Assembly: GCF_000717875.1 (NCBI RefSeq)
Contig: NZ_JOCT01000015.1
Span: forward strand, 1 to 64,000
Origin: Streptomyces sp. NRRL S-455
GTDB taxonomy: Bacteria > Actinomycetota > Actinomycetes > Streptomycetales > Streptomycetaceae
Direction: 5' to 3'
Length of the DNA stretch: 64,000 nucleotides
Positions within the stretch are counted from its first letter, which is position 1; every line of letters starts with the position of its first letter. Positions 26,448 through 37,270 of the stretch are shown piece after piece. Under the pieces are notes generated by a model that searched no databases, was not told the origin of the DNA, and saw nothing but the letters and a program-made list of their open reading frames with translations. The position numbers were made by a program, and so were the translations under genes.

Positions 26448-28982
26448 ATGTTCCGTACCGCCTTGCGCAACGTACTCGCGCACAAGGCCCGGCTCCTGAT
26501 GACCGTGCTCGCCGTGATGCTCGGCGTGGCATTCGTCTCCGGCACCCTGGTCTTCGCCGACACCCTCTCCAACGCCTTCCGCAACCAGTCGGCGAAGAGC
26601 TACGACGACGTCGCCGTCGCCATCACCTCGTACGCCGACCCGGACAACGCCAAGGAGGAGCCCGGTCTCCCGGGGAAGACCCTCGACAAGATCGCCGCGG
26701 TGGACGGCGTCGACGCCGCGTACGGCCGCGTCGACGGCTTCGCCGGGGTCGCCGACCCGGACGGGAAGCTGATCGGCGTCGGCTGGTCCAACAAGGGCTC
26801 CAACTTCGCCCCCGGCAAGGACGGCAAGGACCCCGCCTACACGTTCACCGACGGCTCGGGCCCGGTGAAGGACGATCAGATCGCCCTGGACAAGGAGTCC
26901 GCGGCCAAGGGCGAGTACCGGGTCGGCGACCGGGTCCGGGTCGCCACGAACGGGCCGGTGAAGGAGTACACCCTCAGTGGTGTGTTCACCACCGAGGACG
27001 GCGCCGTGAACGCCGGCGGCAGCCTGGTCCTCTTCGACACCGCGGTCGCCCAGAAGCAGTACCTCAAGCCCGGCTACTTCCAGAGCGTCACCGTCACCGC
27101 CGACCCCGGCGCGTCCGACGCGAGGATTCTGGACGCGGTCAAGCCGCTGCTGCCGGACACCGCCGAGGCGACGACCGGCCAGGCCCTCGCGGACGAGCAG
27201 GCCGAGGAGATCGAACAGGGCCTGGGCAGCCTCAAGCAGGTCCTGCTCGGCTTCGCGGGCATCGCGCTGTTCGTGGGGATCTTCCTGATCTCCAACACCT
27301 TCACCATGCTGGTCGCCCAGCGCACCAAGGAGATCGCGCTGATGCGCGCCGTCGGTGCGTCGCGCAGGCAGATCACCCGCTCGGTGCTCGCCGAGGCGGC
27401 GTTGGTGGGCCTGGTCGCCTCGGCGATCGGCTTCGTCCTCGGCATCGGGCTGGCGGTCGGCCTGCGGTCCGGGATGGCCGCGTTCGAGATGAAGATCCCG
27501 GACGGTCCGCTGATCCTGTCCGCCACACCGGTGATCGCCGCGCTCGGCGTCGGCGTGCTGATCACGATGCTCGCCGCCTGGCTGCCCGGCCGCCGGGCCG
27601 CGAAGATCCCGCCGGTGGCGGCCATGAACAGCGTCCACGCGGTGGCCACCACCAAGTCGCTGGTGCTGCGCAACTCCATCGGGGCGGCCATCACCGCCCT
27701 CGGCGCGGTCGCGATCGTGCTGGGTGCCTCGTCCGGCGGTGACAACGGCCGGATGTACATCGCGGCGGGCGCGTTCTTCGCGCTGGTCGGTGTGATCGTC
27801 CTGATCCCGCTGCTGTCCCGGCCCGTGATCGCGCTCGTCCGTCCGCTGCTCGTCGGCCCCTTCGGGGTGTCCGGCAAGCTGGCCGGCCAGAACGCGGTCC
27901 GCAACCCGCGCCGTACCGGGGCCACCGCCTCCGCCCTGGCGATCGGGCTGACGCTGGTGACCGGCCTGTCGGTGCTCGGTGTCACGGTGGGCACGGCCAT
28001 CGACAAGATGACCACGGACAACGTCAAGGCCGACTACATGGTCTCGATGGCGAACGGCGGGGACCTCGACCAGTCCGCGCTGACGGCGCTGGAGAAGGCC
28101 AAGGGAGTCTCGGCGGTCTCGCCGCAGCAGAGCGTCTACTTCCAGGCCGGTGACGAGGACTACGTGTCCGCTTCGGCGGTCACTCCGGGCGCTATCGAGA
28201 AGGTCCTGAACGTCGACGTCGTCAGTGGCGACATCGGCTCGCTCGCCGAGGGGCGGATCGCGGTCGCCGAGAAGACGGCCAGGAGCATGGGCTGGAAGCC
28301 CGGCGACACCGTCCCCGTCACCTTCAACGACGAGAAGAAGGGCACGCTGAAGGTCGGCGCCGTCTTCAAGGACAGCGAGTTCCTCTCCCCCGTCCTCGTC
28401 GACACGAAGGTCGTGAACCCGCACGAGGCGCGGCCGTCCATCCAGCAGATCTTCGTGAAGGTGGAGGGCGGCCAGTCCTCGGCGAACGAGAAGGTCCTCA
28501 TCGACGCGCTGGGCGACAACCCCGCGATCACGGTCATGGACCGGCAGGACATCCGCGACGAGTTCGGCGGCGTCATCAACACCCTGCTGAACATCATGTA
28601 CGGCCTGCTGGCGATGGCCCTGATCATCGCCGTGCTGGGGGTCGTCAACACCCTGGCGATGTCGGTCTTCGAACGGCAGCAGGAGATCGGCATGCTGCGG
28701 GCGATCGGTCTCGACCGGCGCCGGGTGAAGCGGATGGTCCGGCTGGAAGCCGTGGTCATCTCGGTGTTCGGCGCGACGGTCGGCATCGGTCTGGGCTCGT
28801 TCCTCGGCTGGGCGATCGGCGAGACCTTCGCGGACCAGATCCCGGGCTACGCGCTGGTCCTGCCCTGGGACCGGATCGGGATCTTCCTGGTGCTGGCCGG
28901 CCTGGTGGGCGTCCTGGCGGCGCTGTGGCCGGCCCGCAACGCCGCGCGGCTGAACATGCTGAACGCGATCAAGGCGGAGTGA
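26448..28982 (+). CDS. ABC transporter permease, FtsX/MacB fold, duplicated
   Basis: An 844-residue permease built from two FtsX-like halves. Each has an extracytoplasmic domain and a set of membrane helices: TM1 at about 17-38, TMs at about 260-390 (with AQRTKEIALMRAVGASRRQI), TMs at about 410-520, and a final set at about 715-840 (with ERQQEIGMLRAIGLDRRRV). The two coupling motifs of the form EI-LMRA-G are where the ATPase should dock. The large outside domains (about 50-240 and 530-690) would bind substrate. Ribosome site GAGAAGAAG precedes the ATG. It pairs with the ATPase just upstream. Confidence 0.93.
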   Translation: MFRTALRNVLAHKARLLMTVLAVMLGVAFVSGTLVFADTLSNAFRNQSAKSYDDVAVAITSYADPDNAKEEPGLPGKTLDKIAAVDGVDAAYGRVDGFAGVADPDGKLIGVGWSNKGSNFAPGKDGKDPAYTFTDGSGPVKDDQIALDKESAAKGEYRVGDRVRVATNGPVKEYTLSGVFTTEDGAVNAGGSLVLFDTAVAQKQYLKPGYFQSVTVTADPGASDARILDAVKPLLPDTAEATTGQALADEQAEEIEQGLGSLKQVLLGFAGIALFVGIFLISNTFTMLVAQRTKEIALMRAVGASRRQITRSVLAEAALVGLVASAIGFVLGIGLAVGLRSGMAAFEMKIPDGPLILSATPVIAALGVGVLITMLAAWLPGRRAAKIPPVAAMNSVHAVATTKSLVLRNSIGAAITALGAVAIVLGASSGGDNGRMYIAAGAFFALVGVIVLIPLLSRPVIALVRPLLVGPFGVSGKLAGQNAVRNPRRTGATASALAIGLTLVTGLSVLGVTVGTAIDKMTTDNVKADYMVSMANGGDLDQSALTALEKAKGVSAVSPQQSVYFQAGDEDYVSASAVTPGAIEKVLNVDVVSGDIGSLAEGRIAVAEKTARSMGWKPGDTVPVTFNDEKKGTLKVGAVFKDSEFLSPVLVDTKVVNPHEARPSIQQIFVKVEGGQSSANEKVLIDALGDNPAITVMDRQDIRDEFGGVINTLLNIMYGLLAMALIIAVLGVVNTLAMSVFERQQEIGMLRAIGLDRRRVKRMVRLEAVVISVFGATVGIGLGSFLGWAIGETFADQIPGYALVLPWDRIGIFLVLAGLVGVLAALWPARNAARLNMLNAIKAE

Positions 28983-28998
28983 CCGGTCCCGCCGCACC

Positions 28999-29035
28999 GA
29001 AGGGCCGGGCTTCCCACGACGGGGAGTCCGGCCCT
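28999..29035. terminator. Bidirectional hairpin terminator
   Basis: GAAGGGCCGG and the following pyrimidine run (28999-29015) pair with GGGGAGTCCGGCCCTTC (29021-29035 end) with one mismatch. It separates the convergent exporter and cyclopropane synthase genes. Confidence 0.85.
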
Positions 29036-29051
29036 TCGTCTCGCGTCCGGA

Positions 29052-30359
29052 TCAACGGCGCTCGGACTCGGTCCACTCGCGGGCGCGCAGCGGCATGCCC
29101 GACGCCCCGGATTCGGGGGTCCGCACGGCCAGGACCTGGTTGACGCCGATCCGGTTGCGTTCGAAGGCGAGTGCCGAGGCGGCCATGTAGAGGCGCCAGA
29201 CGCGGGCACGGCCGGGGCTGGTGAGCTGGACGGCACGCTTCCAGTCGGCCTCCAGCCGGGCGACCCACTGCCGCAGGGTGAGGGCGTAGTGCTCACGGAT
29301 CGACTCGACGTCACGCACCTCGAAGCCGGCCCGCTCCAGCTGGGCGACGGTGATGCCCACGGGCTGGAGCTCGCCGTCGGGGAAGACGTAGGAGTCGATG
29401 AAGGCGTCGACGCTGTACGACGCCTCGTCCCGCTGCGGGCGACGGGCGATCTGGTGGTTGAGCAGCCGCCCGCCGGGCTTCAGGAGCGCGTGCAGGTCGG
29501 TGGCGTAGTCCAGGTACCGCTCGGCGCCCACGTGTTCGGCCATGCCGATGGAGGAGACGGCGTCGTAGGGCCCGTCACGGACGTCGCGGTAGTCCTGCAC
29601 GCGGATCTCGACGCGGTCGGCGAGGCCCTCGTCGGCGACGCGCTTACGGGCGTAGGCGGCCTGCTCCTGGGAGAGGGTGACGCCGACGACGCTCACGCCG
29701 TGCTCGCGGGCCGCGTGGACGGCCATCGAGCCCCAGCCGCAGCCGACGTCGAGGAGCCGCTGACCGGGCTTCAGGCCGAGCTTGCGGCAGACCAGTTCGA
29801 GCTTGTCGTGCTGTGCCTGTTCGAGCGTGCTGTCCGAGGTGGGCCAGTAGGCGCAGGAGTACACCATGGACGGGCCGAGGACGATCTCGTAGAAGTCGTT
29901 GCCGACGTCGTAGTGGTGGCTGATGGCCCGTCTGTCGCTGCGCTTGGTGTGCAGGTGGCGGCGGGGGCTGCGGACCTCCTCGGGGGGCGGGGCGGGTGGC
30001 AGCGGGGATCCGGCGAGCCTGACGAGGCCGCGTACGGCGGAGCGGACCTCGGGGTCGCGCAGGGCCTGGGTGAGGGTGCGGGCGTCCTCGCCGCGCTCCC
30101 AGATGTGACCGGCGAGCAGGTCGAGGGCGGTGTAGAGGTCGCCCTCGATGTCGAGGTCGCCCGCCACCCACCCACGGGCCAGGCCGAGTTCGCCCGGCTT
30201 CCACAGCAGGCGGCGCAGGGCGCGGCGGTTGCGTACGACCAGGGTCGGCGCGCCCGGCGGGCCCGCCTGCGAACCGTCCCAGGCGCGGATGCGCACGGGG
30301 AGCGGTGCTCCCAGCACCTGTGCGAAGAGGCCCTGCAGCCGCGGCGCGGCGTCTGCCAT
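29052..30359 (-). CDS. cfa: Cyclopropane-fatty-acyl-phospholipid synthase
   Basis: A 435-residue SAM-dependent enzyme that adds a methylene bridge to unsaturated acyl chains of membrane lipids. The N-terminal part (1-130) is the lipid-binding region. SISHHYDVGN-type RAISHHYDVGNDFYE is near residue 150, the SAM site LLDVGCGWGSMA near 205, and the C-terminal VFPDGELQP and HYALTLRQW are family-typical. ATG at 30359 has GGAGGTG six bases upstream. It is a single-gene unit; membrane adaptation to stress is its usual role. Confidence 0.92.
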   Translation of the reverse strand: MADAAPRLQGLFAQVLGAPLPVRIRAWDGSQAGPPGAPTLVVRNRRALRRLLWKPGELGLARGWVAGDLDIEGDLYTALDLLAGHIWERGEDARTLTQALRDPEVRSAVRGLVRLAGSPLPPAPPPEEVRSPRRHLHTKRSDRRAISHHYDVGNDFYEIVLGPSMVYSCAYWPTSDSTLEQAQHDKLELVCRKLGLKPGQRLLDVGCGWGSMAVHAAREHGVSVVGVTLSQEQAAYARKRVADEGLADRVEIRVQDYRDVRDGPYDAVSSIGMAEHVGAERYLDYATDLHALLKPGGRLLNHQIARRPQRDEASYSVDAFIDSYVFPDGELQPVGITVAQLERAGFEVRDVESIREHYALTLRQWVARLEADWKRAVQLTSPGRARVWRLYMAASALAFERNRIGVNQVLAVRTPESGASGMPLRAREWTESERR

Positions 30360-30383
30360 GGTGTACACCTCCGATAGGGCTAT

Positions 30384-30416
30384 CCCCTGCTCGAGCGAAG
30401 TCGAGAGCTTGGGGAA
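30384..30416 (-). repeat. Interspersed hairpin repeat in the cfa leader
   Basis: Read leftward: TCCCCAAGCTCTCGA, then CTTCGCTCGAGCAGGGGA. The arms CCCC/GGGG and GCTC-CGA/TCG-GAGC enclose a TTCG loop. I recall this element as a common one in Streptomyces intergenic regions. It lies about 25 bases above the cfa start and would be in the leader RNA if the promoter is further out. Confidence 0.6.
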
Positions 30417-30638
30417 GGGGAATCCCGGAATGTCCGACACCACGTAAACACCTGCGGGGCCCTGGCGCAGTCCCCGGCACGCGTCATGTCTGGGCAAAAC
30501 AGCCCGCCATTCGCCCCTTTCGCCCACCCGCCCGCCCGACTCGGCCGGTGACGAGGCCCCCTCACCTACGGGGCCGGCCCCAGGCCCTTGGCGAGGGTCG
30601 TACTGCGACTCCTGCGGGCCCCGCGCTCCAGAAAACGC

Positions 30639-30678
30639 CGAAGGGCCCCCCGCACCACGGATGGCGGGAGGCCCTTCG
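30639..30678 (-). terminator. Hairpin terminator of ndh
   Basis: CGAAGGGCC (30639-30647) pairs with GGCCCTTCG (30670-30678), and CCCGC/GCGGG extends the stem inward. It begins 25 bases after the ndh stop on the leftward strand. Confidence 0.82.
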
Positions 30679-30702
30679 ATCAGGCAGGGAACGGACCGGA
30701 GG

Positions 30703-32091
30703 TCAGGAGGCCTTGGCCCTCTCCTCGGTCTTCTCCTTCGGCGCGGCGGCGACCGGGGCCGGCTTGGCGGCCTCGTAGAACTCCTCGCGCGGCGTCTCGA
30801 TCGCGCCGAGCGAGACGACCTCGCGCTTGAGGAACATGCCGAGCGTCCAGTCGGCGAAGACGCGGATCTTGCGGTTCCAGGTCGGCATCGCCAGACCGTG
30901 GTAGCCACGGTGCATGTACCAGGCGAGACGGCCCTTGAGCTTGATCTTCATCTTGCCCATGACGATCATCGCGACGCCCTTGTGGAGGCCGAGCCCGGCC
31001 ACCGCGCCCTTGTTGGCGTGCGAGTAGTCCTTCTGCGGGAAGCCGCGCATCCCGGAGAGCACGTTGTCACCGAGGACGCGGGCCTGACGCAGCGCGTGCT
31101 GGGCGTTCGGCGGGCACCAGGCGTTCTCGTTGCCGGCCTTGCGGGCGGCGAGGTCCGGCACCTGGGCGTTGTCGCCGGCGGCCCAGATGTAGTCGGTGCC
31201 CTGGACCTGGAGCGTCGGCGCGCAGTCGACGTGTCCGCGGGGCCCGAGGGGCAGGCCGTAGCGGGACAGGACCGGGTTGGGCTTGACGCCGGCGGTCCAG
31301 ACGATCGTGTTGGAGTCGACCTCGAGGCCGTTCTTCAGCACCACGTGGCCGTCGACGCAGGAGTCCATGGAGGTGGAGAGGTAGACCTCGACACCGCGGC
31401 CCTCGAGGTGCTCCTTGCCGTACTTGCCGAGCTTGGGACCCACCTCGGGGAGGATCTTGTCGGCGGCGTCGACGAGGATGAAGCGCATGTCCTCGCGGGA
31501 CACGTTCTTGTAGTACTTGGCCGCGTCGCGGGCCATGTCCTCGACCTCGCCGATGGTCTCCGCGCCGGCGAACCCGCCGCCCACGAAGACGAAGGTGAGG
31601 GCCTTGCGGCGGATGTCCTCGTCCGTGGTCGAGTCGGCCTTGTCGAGCTGCTCGAGCACGTGGTTGCGCAGGCCGATGGCCTCCTCGATGCCCTTCATGC
31701 CGATGCCCTGCTCGGCGAGGCCGGGGATCGGGAAGGTGCGGGAGACCGCGCCGAGCGCGATGACCAGGTAGTCGAAGGGCAGCTCGTACGCCTCACCGAC
31801 CAGCGGGGAGATCGTGGCGACCTTGCGGTCCTGGTCGATGGTGGTGACCCGGCCGGTGAGGACCTCCGCCTTGGGCAGCACGCGTCGCAGCGGGACGACG
31901 ACGTGGCGCGGGGAGATGTTGCCGGCGGCGGCTTCCGGGAGGAAGGGCTGGTAGGTCATGTACGACCGGGGGTCGACGACCGTGACGGTCGCCTCGCCGT
32001 AGCGCATCTTCTTGAGGATGCGCCGAGCTGCGTACAGGCCTACGTACCCACCGCCTACTACGAGGATCCTGGGACGCTCCGTGGTGCTCAT
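30703..32091 (-). CDS. ndh: Type II NADH dehydrogenase
   Basis: A 462-residue single-subunit NADH:quinone oxidoreductase, which feeds electrons to the quinone pool without pumping protons. FAD-binding VVGGGYVGLYAARR is at the N-terminus, the NADH-binding FVFVGGGFAGAETIGE near residue 180, and WAAGDNAQVPD is the second flavin motif. The C-terminal 60 residues are basic and amphipathic, fitting peripheral membrane attachment. ATG at 32091 has no strong ribosome site. A partial match to a Rex operator lies about 35-50 bases upstream (32126-32143). Confidence 0.93.
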   Translation of the reverse strand: MSTTERPRILVVGGGYVGLYAARRILKKMRYGEATVTVVDPRSYMTYQPFLPEAAAGNISPRHVVVPLRRVLPKAEVLTGRVTTIDQDRKVATISPLVGEAYELPFDYLVIALGAVSRTFPIPGLAEQGIGMKGIEEAIGLRNHVLEQLDKADSTTDEDIRRKALTFVFVGGGFAGAETIGEVEDMARDAAKYYKNVSREDMRFILVDAADKILPEVGPKLGKYGKEHLEGRGVEVYLSTSMDSCVDGHVVLKNGLEVDSNTIVWTAGVKPNPVLSRYGLPLGPRGHVDCAPTLQVQGTDYIWAAGDNAQVPDLAARKAGNENAWCPPNAQHALRQARVLGDNVLSGMRGFPQKDYSHANKGAVAGLGLHKGVAMIVMGKMKIKLKGRLAWYMHRGYHGLAMPTWNRKIRVFADWTLGMFLKREVVSLGAIETPREEFYEAAKPAPVAAAPKEKTEERAKAS

Positions 32092-32125
32092 GCCATCGAG
32101 TATCCACCCGCCTGAGGGGGGTACC

Positions 32126-32143
32126 TCGTGCGCCCCTTCACAA
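32126..32143 (-). promoter_or_regulatory. Rex-operator-like site upstream of ndh
   Basis: Read leftward: TTGTGAAGGGGCGCACGA. The left half TTGTGAA is a perfect Rex half-site; the right half matches four of seven positions of TTCACAA. Rex senses the NADH/NAD ratio and represses respiratory genes in Streptomyces. The site lies 35-52 bases before the ndh start codon. Confidence 0.45.
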
Positions 32144-32341
32144 GCTCTTGCGGGGTGTGTGCTATCCTCCGCGGCCCACGTGATCCATGTCATGGTGACA
32201 ACCGGGATCCTTTGTGCACCGCTGACCGTTGTCAATGCCGCGTGAGCTGCCTCTCTGGGTCCGAGAGGGCTCCGTGAGGCACCTCCGGAGGCCGGCTCAG
32301 GACCCCTTCCGACGCACTCCCATACCACGGTTCTGAACATG

Positions 32342-32387
32342 TTCAAGGGCCCGTTGGACCCCCAGACGGGTCAACCGGGCCCTTGAA
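32342..32387 (-). terminator. Hairpin terminator downstream of ppx
   Basis: TTCAAGGGCCCGTTGGACCC (32342-32361) pairs with GGGTCAACCGGGCCCTTGAA (32368-32387) with at most one mismatch. This very stable stem is 125 bases past the ppx stop codon on the leftward strand. Confidence 0.8.
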
Positions 32388-32512
32388 GTCGCTCGGGAGT
32401 GCCGAATTCCTTGTGAAGAACTTCACGAACTTTTCCGGCGGACCGCCGCCGGGCGCCCCGATCAGGCCCCCCGGACGCGCTCGTTCGTGATCCATGCCTG
32501 CTCAGAAGCGGC

Positions 32513-33454
32513 TTACGCCACCGACCACGCGATGCCGTCAAGGATGTCGTGCTCACTGACCACGACCTCCTCCGCGCCGATCCGCTCCATGATCGACAGG
32601 AGTACGAGGGCGCCCGCCCCGATCACGTCGACCCGGCCCGGATGCATGGAGGGCACGGCCGCGCGCTCGGCGTGCGTGGAGCGCAGCAGCCACTCGGTGA
32701 TCTCGCGGACCCGGTCGTGGGAGACGCGGGAGTGGTGGATGGCCGCCGAGTCGTACTCGGGTAGCTCCTGGGCGATCGCCGACACGGTCGTCACGGACCC
32801 GGCCAGGCCGACCAGCGTGCGGGCCTCGCGCAGCGGGACCGTCTGCTCGGCGAGGTCGAGGGCGGCCTCGATGTCGGCCCGCATCGCCGCGATCTGCTCC
32901 TCGGTGGGCGGGTCGCTCACCACACCGTCCCGGACCAGGTGCCGCTCGGTCATGCGGACACAGCCGACGTCCACCGAGCGCGCCGCGCGGACCTGGTCGT
33001 CCCCGACGACGAACTCGGTCGAGCCGCCGCCGATGTCCACGACCAGGTAGGGCCTGGGGAGGTGGTCACCCCCGGCGAGCTCCTTGGTGGCGCCGGTGAA
33101 GGAGAACTCGGCCTCCTGATCTCCGGAGATCACCTCCGGCTCGACACCCAGGATGTCCAGCACGCCGCGCACGAACTCGTCCCGGTTCTCGGCGTCCCGG
33201 GAGGCGGACGTCGCCACGAACCGCAGCCGCTCCGCCCCGTGCTCCTTGATGATCCCGGCGTACTCGCGGCACGCCTCGAAGGTCCGGCGCAGCGCCTCGG
33301 GGGCGAGCCGGCCGGTGCGGTCGACGCCCTGCCCGAGCCGCACGATCGTCATCCGGCGGTCCAGGTCGACCAGCTCTCCGGTGACGGGGTCGGCATCGGC
33401 GACCAGGAGCCGGATGGAGTTGGTACCGCAGTCCACGGCGGCGACACGGGTCAC
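32513..33454 (-). CDS. Ppx/GppA exopolyphosphatase family protein
   Basis: A 313-residue protein with the ASKHA phosphotransferase fold. VDCGTNSIRLLV (phosphate 1) is at the N-terminus, FVATSASRDAENRDEF follows, and DIGGGSTEF near residue 140 is phosphate 2. Family members hydrolyse polyphosphate or pppGpp. The short form lacks the C-terminal HD-like extension of E. coli Ppx, as in mycobacterial Ppx1. The GTG start overlaps the DUF501 stop by four bases, so the two are co-translated. The stringent response or phosphate storage is the likely context. Confidence 0.92.
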   Translation of the reverse strand: MTRVAAVDCGTNSIRLLVADADPVTGELVDLDRRMTIVRLGQGVDRTGRLAPEALRRTFEACREYAGIIKEHGAERLRFVATSASRDAENRDEFVRGVLDILGVEPEVISGDQEAEFSFTGATKELAGGDHLPRPYLVVDIGGGSTEFVVGDDQVRAARSVDVGCVRMTERHLVRDGVVSDPPTEEQIAAMRADIEAALDLAEQTVPLREARTLVGLAGSVTTVSAIAQELPEYDSAAIHHSRVSHDRVREITEWLLRSTHAERAAVPSMHPGRVDVIGAGALVLLSIMERIGAEEVVVSEHDILDGIAWSVA

Positions 33455-33981
33455 TGGGCGTCCTCCTCGGCGGTCGTCACACACGCGCCCTTGCGCCACC
33501 ACTCCGGCAGCATGGCCAGGGCCTCGTCGCCCAGCGGGTTCACGCCCGGCCCGGCGGCCAGCGAGTGCGCCACCAGCACGTGCAGGCACTTCACCCGGTC
33601 CGGCATACCGCCCGCGCTGGGGAAGTTCCTCAGCTGCTCGATCTCGTCCCGGCGCCTGATGTAGTCCTCGTGCGCCGCCCGGTACGCCGCCGCCAGCTCC
33701 GGGTCCGAGGCGAGCCGCTCGGTCATCTCCTTCATCACGCCGTTCGCCTCCAGCGTGCCGATCGCCGAGTTGGCCTTCGGGCACGTCAGGTAGTACAGCG
33801 TCGGGAACGGCGTACCGTCCGGCAGCCGCGGTGCCGTCTCGACGACGTCCGGCTGCCCGCACGGGCACCGGTGCGCGATCGCGCGCAGGCCGCGCGGGGG
33901 CCGACCGAGCTGCTGCTTGAAGGCCTCGACGTCCGCGTCGGTGGGCTCGGTGCGCGGGGTGGTCGGCGGGGGCGTTTCCAT
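33451..33981 (-). CDS. DUF501 protein
   Basis: A 176-residue soluble protein of the DUF501 family. CPCGQPDVV near residue 40 and YYLTCPKANSAIGTLEANGVM near residue 65 are the conserved blocks, with three cysteines that could bind a metal. The C-terminal half includes DRVKCLHVLVAHSLA. The family always travels with FtsB/DivIC-like and Ppx genes in actinobacteria, as it does here, but its function is not known. ATG at 33981 follows the FtsB-like gene after 59 bases. Confidence 0.9.
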   Translation of the reverse strand: METPPPTTPRTEPTDADVEAFKQQLGRPPRGLRAIAHRCPCGQPDVVETAPRLPDGTPFPTLYYLTCPKANSAIGTLEANGVMKEMTERLASDPELAAAYRAAHEDYIRRRDEIEQLRNFPSAGGMPDRVKCLHVLVAHSLAAGPGVNPLGDEALAMLPEWWRKGACVTTAEEDAQ

Positions 33982-34040
33982 GACTGTGTTCAGGCTGTCT
34001 TTCTCTGGATCTTCTCTGGATCGCCGGCTGGGAGGTCAGG

Positions 34041-34517
34041 TCACTGGCCGGAGGCGTCGGACTTGTCGACGCCGTCCCAGACGTTGGAGTACCAGGGGCG
34101 GTCGGCCGCCCCGAGGTCGGTGCGCGACTGCTTCGCCGCGTGCGGGTCGACGACGATGAACCCCGTCTCCCCCGGCATGACGTAGTGCAACCGCCGCCGG
34201 ATCTGCTGCTCGGCGTACGCGTCGTCCTGCCAGCGCGCCTTCTGGTCGCGCAGCCGTTCGACGCGTTGCCGGGCCCGCTGCTGCTCCTGCTGGAGGTCGT
34301 CGATCTCGGCACGCTGCGCGACGTACTCCCGCATGGGGTAGGCCAGCGCGACGATCAGCGAGCACATCACCAGGGCGAGCAGCGCGGCCCGGCCGGTCAG
34401 CCGGGAGCGGCGGGCCTGGCGCCGGGTCTGGGAACGGTAGACCCGGGCCGCGGTCTGCTCGCCGAGCAGCCGGATCCTGGTCGCGGTGGAGAACCGGTCC
34501 CGGTCCTTCACGGCCAT
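34041..34517 (-). CDS. FtsB/DivIC-family septum formation initiator
   Basis: A 158-residue bitopic membrane protein. A basic cytoplasmic stretch of about 40 residues leads to a single helix (about 45-62, LLALVMCSLIVALAYP). A leucine/charged coiled coil follows (about 66-105, AEIDDLQQEQQRARQRVERL), then the DUF-type RRRLHYVMPGETGF motif of this family near residue 110. Such proteins bridge FtsL and FtsQ in the divisome. In Streptomyces, DivIC is needed for efficient sporulation septation. The gene is followed by DUF501 and ppx, probably as one unit. Confidence 0.88.
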   Translation of the reverse strand: MAVKDRDRFSTATRIRLLGEQTAARVYRSQTRRQARRSRLTGRAALLALVMCSLIVALAYPMREYVAQRAEIDDLQQEQQRARQRVERLRDQKARWQDDAYAEQQIRRRLHYVMPGETGFIVVDPHAAKQSRTDLGAADRPWYSNVWDGVDKSDASGQ

Positions 34518-34638
34518 GTCTCCCCGCCTCCCGCTCCGCCGTCCTGTGCGGACGCCACCGTCCTACGCGTACGTCCCCGGACACGGTACGGGACCGAGTA
34601 CGGGGACGTACGTACGACGCTTCCTACGAGGCCGTGAC

Positions 34639-36883
<2,245 letters not shown>

Positions 36884-36885
36884 TC

Positions 36886-37045
36886 ACCGACGCCTGCGAG
36901 GTGAGCTGTCGGGTTCGGGCCGGTTGAGTTGCCCGGCCACGCCCCTCACGGGACGCGGCTTCACCCCAAGCCCTTCCGGCACAACCGGCCGGTCGGGCAC
37001 CTACCTTGGGTCCCCCGCTCCTGCCTACGGCGCTTGACGCGACGA
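36886..37045 (-). promoter_or_regulatory. c-di-AMP (ydaO/yuaA) riboswitch in the rpfA leader
   Basis: On the leftward strand the leader shows the conserved blocks of this class in order: CGTAGGCAGGAGCGGGGGAC near 37032, CTTGGGGTGAAGCCGC near 36972, and ACCCGACAGCTCACCTCGCA ending near 36894. Ordered GC-rich helices separate them. The class binds cyclic di-AMP and, in Streptomyces rpfA, reduces expression when the ligand is abundant. It ends about 15 bases before the start codon region. Confidence 0.9.
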
Positions 37046-37270
37046 CTGTTCCCGTGCGGCCGCTGGCAGGATTCGGCGTTGCGGCAGCCGGGGCCCGCGA
37101 TGGCGAGCGGTCATGACCGTAGGCAGGCGATCCAGCGAATTTCAAAGCCGATCAGGGCTTCTGAGATCTATCTCTCACTACACCGATTCCGGACATTGGG
37201 TGCGAATCATGGCGTGAACTCGCGCCGTTTTGGGGCGACTTCCACCGCCGTTTCCGCACCGTCCGACCGG

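Larger units (their letters stand above)
30360..30702. other. Gap upstream of cfa, with repeat and terminator
   Basis: A 343-base stretch holding the cfa leader on the left and the ndh terminator (30639-30678) on the right. The element at 30384-30416 is listed separately. Apart from these I see no reading frame or known RNA. Confidence 0.5.
32092..32512. other. Gap between ndh and ppx with regulatory palindromes
   Basis: A 421-base region containing the ndh promoter, the ppx terminator and two palindromic sites listed separately. I see no reading frame with coding character. Confidence 0.55.

Noticed and set aside
26289..28997. A minus-strand open frame of about 900 codons
   Set aside because: Antisense to the first exporter permease and lacking any domain.
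32334..32345. LexA/SOS box
   Set aside because: Half-sites GAAC and GTTC are two bases apart here; actinobacterial SOS boxes need four.
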